Assembly: GCA_913052515.1 (NCBI GenBank)
Contig: CAJXFJ010000111.1
Coordinates: forward strand, 1-6,374
DNA: 6,374 bases
Reading direction: 5' to 3'
Source of the DNA: an uncultured Flavobacteriales bacterium
Lineage (GTDB): Bacteria > Bacteroidota > Bacteroidia > Flavobacteriales > Vicingaceae
Below are positions 5,927 through 6,374 of the stretch, one piece after another. The translations under genes and the position numbers were made by a program. The notes below the pieces were generated by a model, which saw nothing but the letters and a program-made list of their open reading frames with translations, did not search any database and was not told where the DNA came from. The first letter of the stretch is position 1. Every line of letters starts with the position of its first letter.

Positions 5927-6374
5927 TTATTTCAAAATCAATTTCTGGTTAAGACTGCCTTTTGGATGATCTAAACGGATAATGTAAACTCCCTTTGAAA
6001 CATTTTCAAGGTTTAAAACTTCGGTGTTCAATCCGGCATTAACTGTAATATTCTCTTGCATTACTGCCTGACCGTTTAAATTTAAAACACGTAAAGTGGC
6101 TTGAGCAGCTTCTTTAAAGTCGGTTACTAAACTTACATTTCTTTGAACAGAAGGGTTTGGATACAACATGATAGTTCCTATCTTCTCCTTATTTTCAACA
6201 ATACTTGTTGTTTGGCTTATTTTTTCTTTTGAGAAGATGTAGTTTCCGTTTGAACTACCGCCAAAGCCTTGCATAATCAACTTCCAGTATACCGTATCTA
6301 TTTTTGCAAAATACACTGTACTATCCTCTATTAAATAAGAGAATGTTCCAAAGTCAAAATACTTCCAGTCATGA
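5927..6374 (-). CDS. Probable HmuY-like secreted haem-binding protein with T9SS C-terminal domain (5' part beyond window)
   Basis: The frame is open to the window edge: 148 codons are visible, the first complete one at 6373-6371, and the true start lies upstream. A GTG at 6316 is therefore not the start. Two parts are visible. The first (6373 to about 6210) reads DWKYFDFGTFSYLIED, then STVYFAKIDTVYWKLIMQGF and GGSSNGNYIFSKEKI. This strand-rich pattern of a Trp/aromatic start, an x-Y-W-K-L core and a glycine-rich turn resembles the C-terminal half of HmuY-family hemophores. The second (about 6175-5930) is a type A T9SS sorting domain: LYPNPS, VLNLNGQAV, LNLENVSKGVYIIRL and a final QKLILK. The protein should be exported by the Sec system and then by T9SS, to the surface or medium. 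The T9SS tail is clear; the HmuY assignment rests on weak pattern similarity plus the haem genes immediately downstream (6-base gap to hmuT). Confidence 0.8.
   Translation of the reverse strand, partial: HDWKYFDFGTFSYLIEDSTVYFAKIDTVYWKLIMQGFGGSSNGNYIFSKEKISQTTSIVENKEKIGTIMLYPNPSVQRNVSLVTDFKEAAQATLRVLNLNGQAVMQENITVNAGLNTEVLNLENVSKGVYIIRLDHPKGSLNQKLILK

Noticed and set aside
5927..6316. A complete 129-residue protein starting at GTG 6316
   Set aside because: The same frame is open through 6373 with sensible HmuY-like residues, and a T9SS cargo needs an N-terminal signal peptide, absent here; it is the 3' end of a longer gene.

Overview
The window is 6.4 kb of AT-rich (roughly 37-38% GC by eye), gap-free coding DNA with every gene on the minus strand, so transcription runs from position 6374 towards 1. 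It looks like a Bacteroidota genome, most likely a flavobacterium- or cytophaga-type member. Three things point there: a C-terminal Por/T9SS sorting domain, a TonB-dependent receptor with an N-terminal carboxypeptidase-regulatory-like domain, and the lack of clear Shine-Dalgarno sequences before starts.

In order of transcription the window holds: (1) the 3' part of a secreted protein, probably HmuY-like and haem-binding, with a T9SS sorting tail (6374-5927, cut by the window edge); (2) HmuT, a haem-binding lipoprotein of the ABC importer (5920-5036); (3) HmuU, the permease (5043-4003); (4) HmuV, the ATPase (4003-3176); (5) an unrecognised 60-residue protein (3179-2997); (6) a HemS/ChuS/HmuS-type haem-degrading or haem-handling cytoplasmic protein (3000-1933); (7) a haem/haemoglobin-type TonB-dependent outer-membrane receptor (1932-1, its C-terminus beyond the window). 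Neighbouring genes overlap, abut or are at most 6 bases apart. No internal promoter or terminator was recognised, so this reads as one operon whose promoter lies beyond 6374.

Inferred pathway: a secreted or surface-displayed hemophore captures haem, the TonB-dependent receptor carries it across the outer membrane, HmuT passes it to HmuUV for import to the cytosol, and the HmuS-type protein binds or breaks down the haem to release iron. The core system is a known type.

The less ordinary points are: a perfect 13-bp inverted repeat with a 3-nt loop over the lipobox codons of hmuT; a hemophore candidate that appears to use T9SS; an uncharacterised 60-residue gene held in the operon by 4-nt overlaps on both sides; and a receptor gene that starts at TTG directly after the in-frame TAG stop of hmuS. 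No stretch over 300 bases lacks a gene. No RNA gene, mobile element or CRISPR array was seen.
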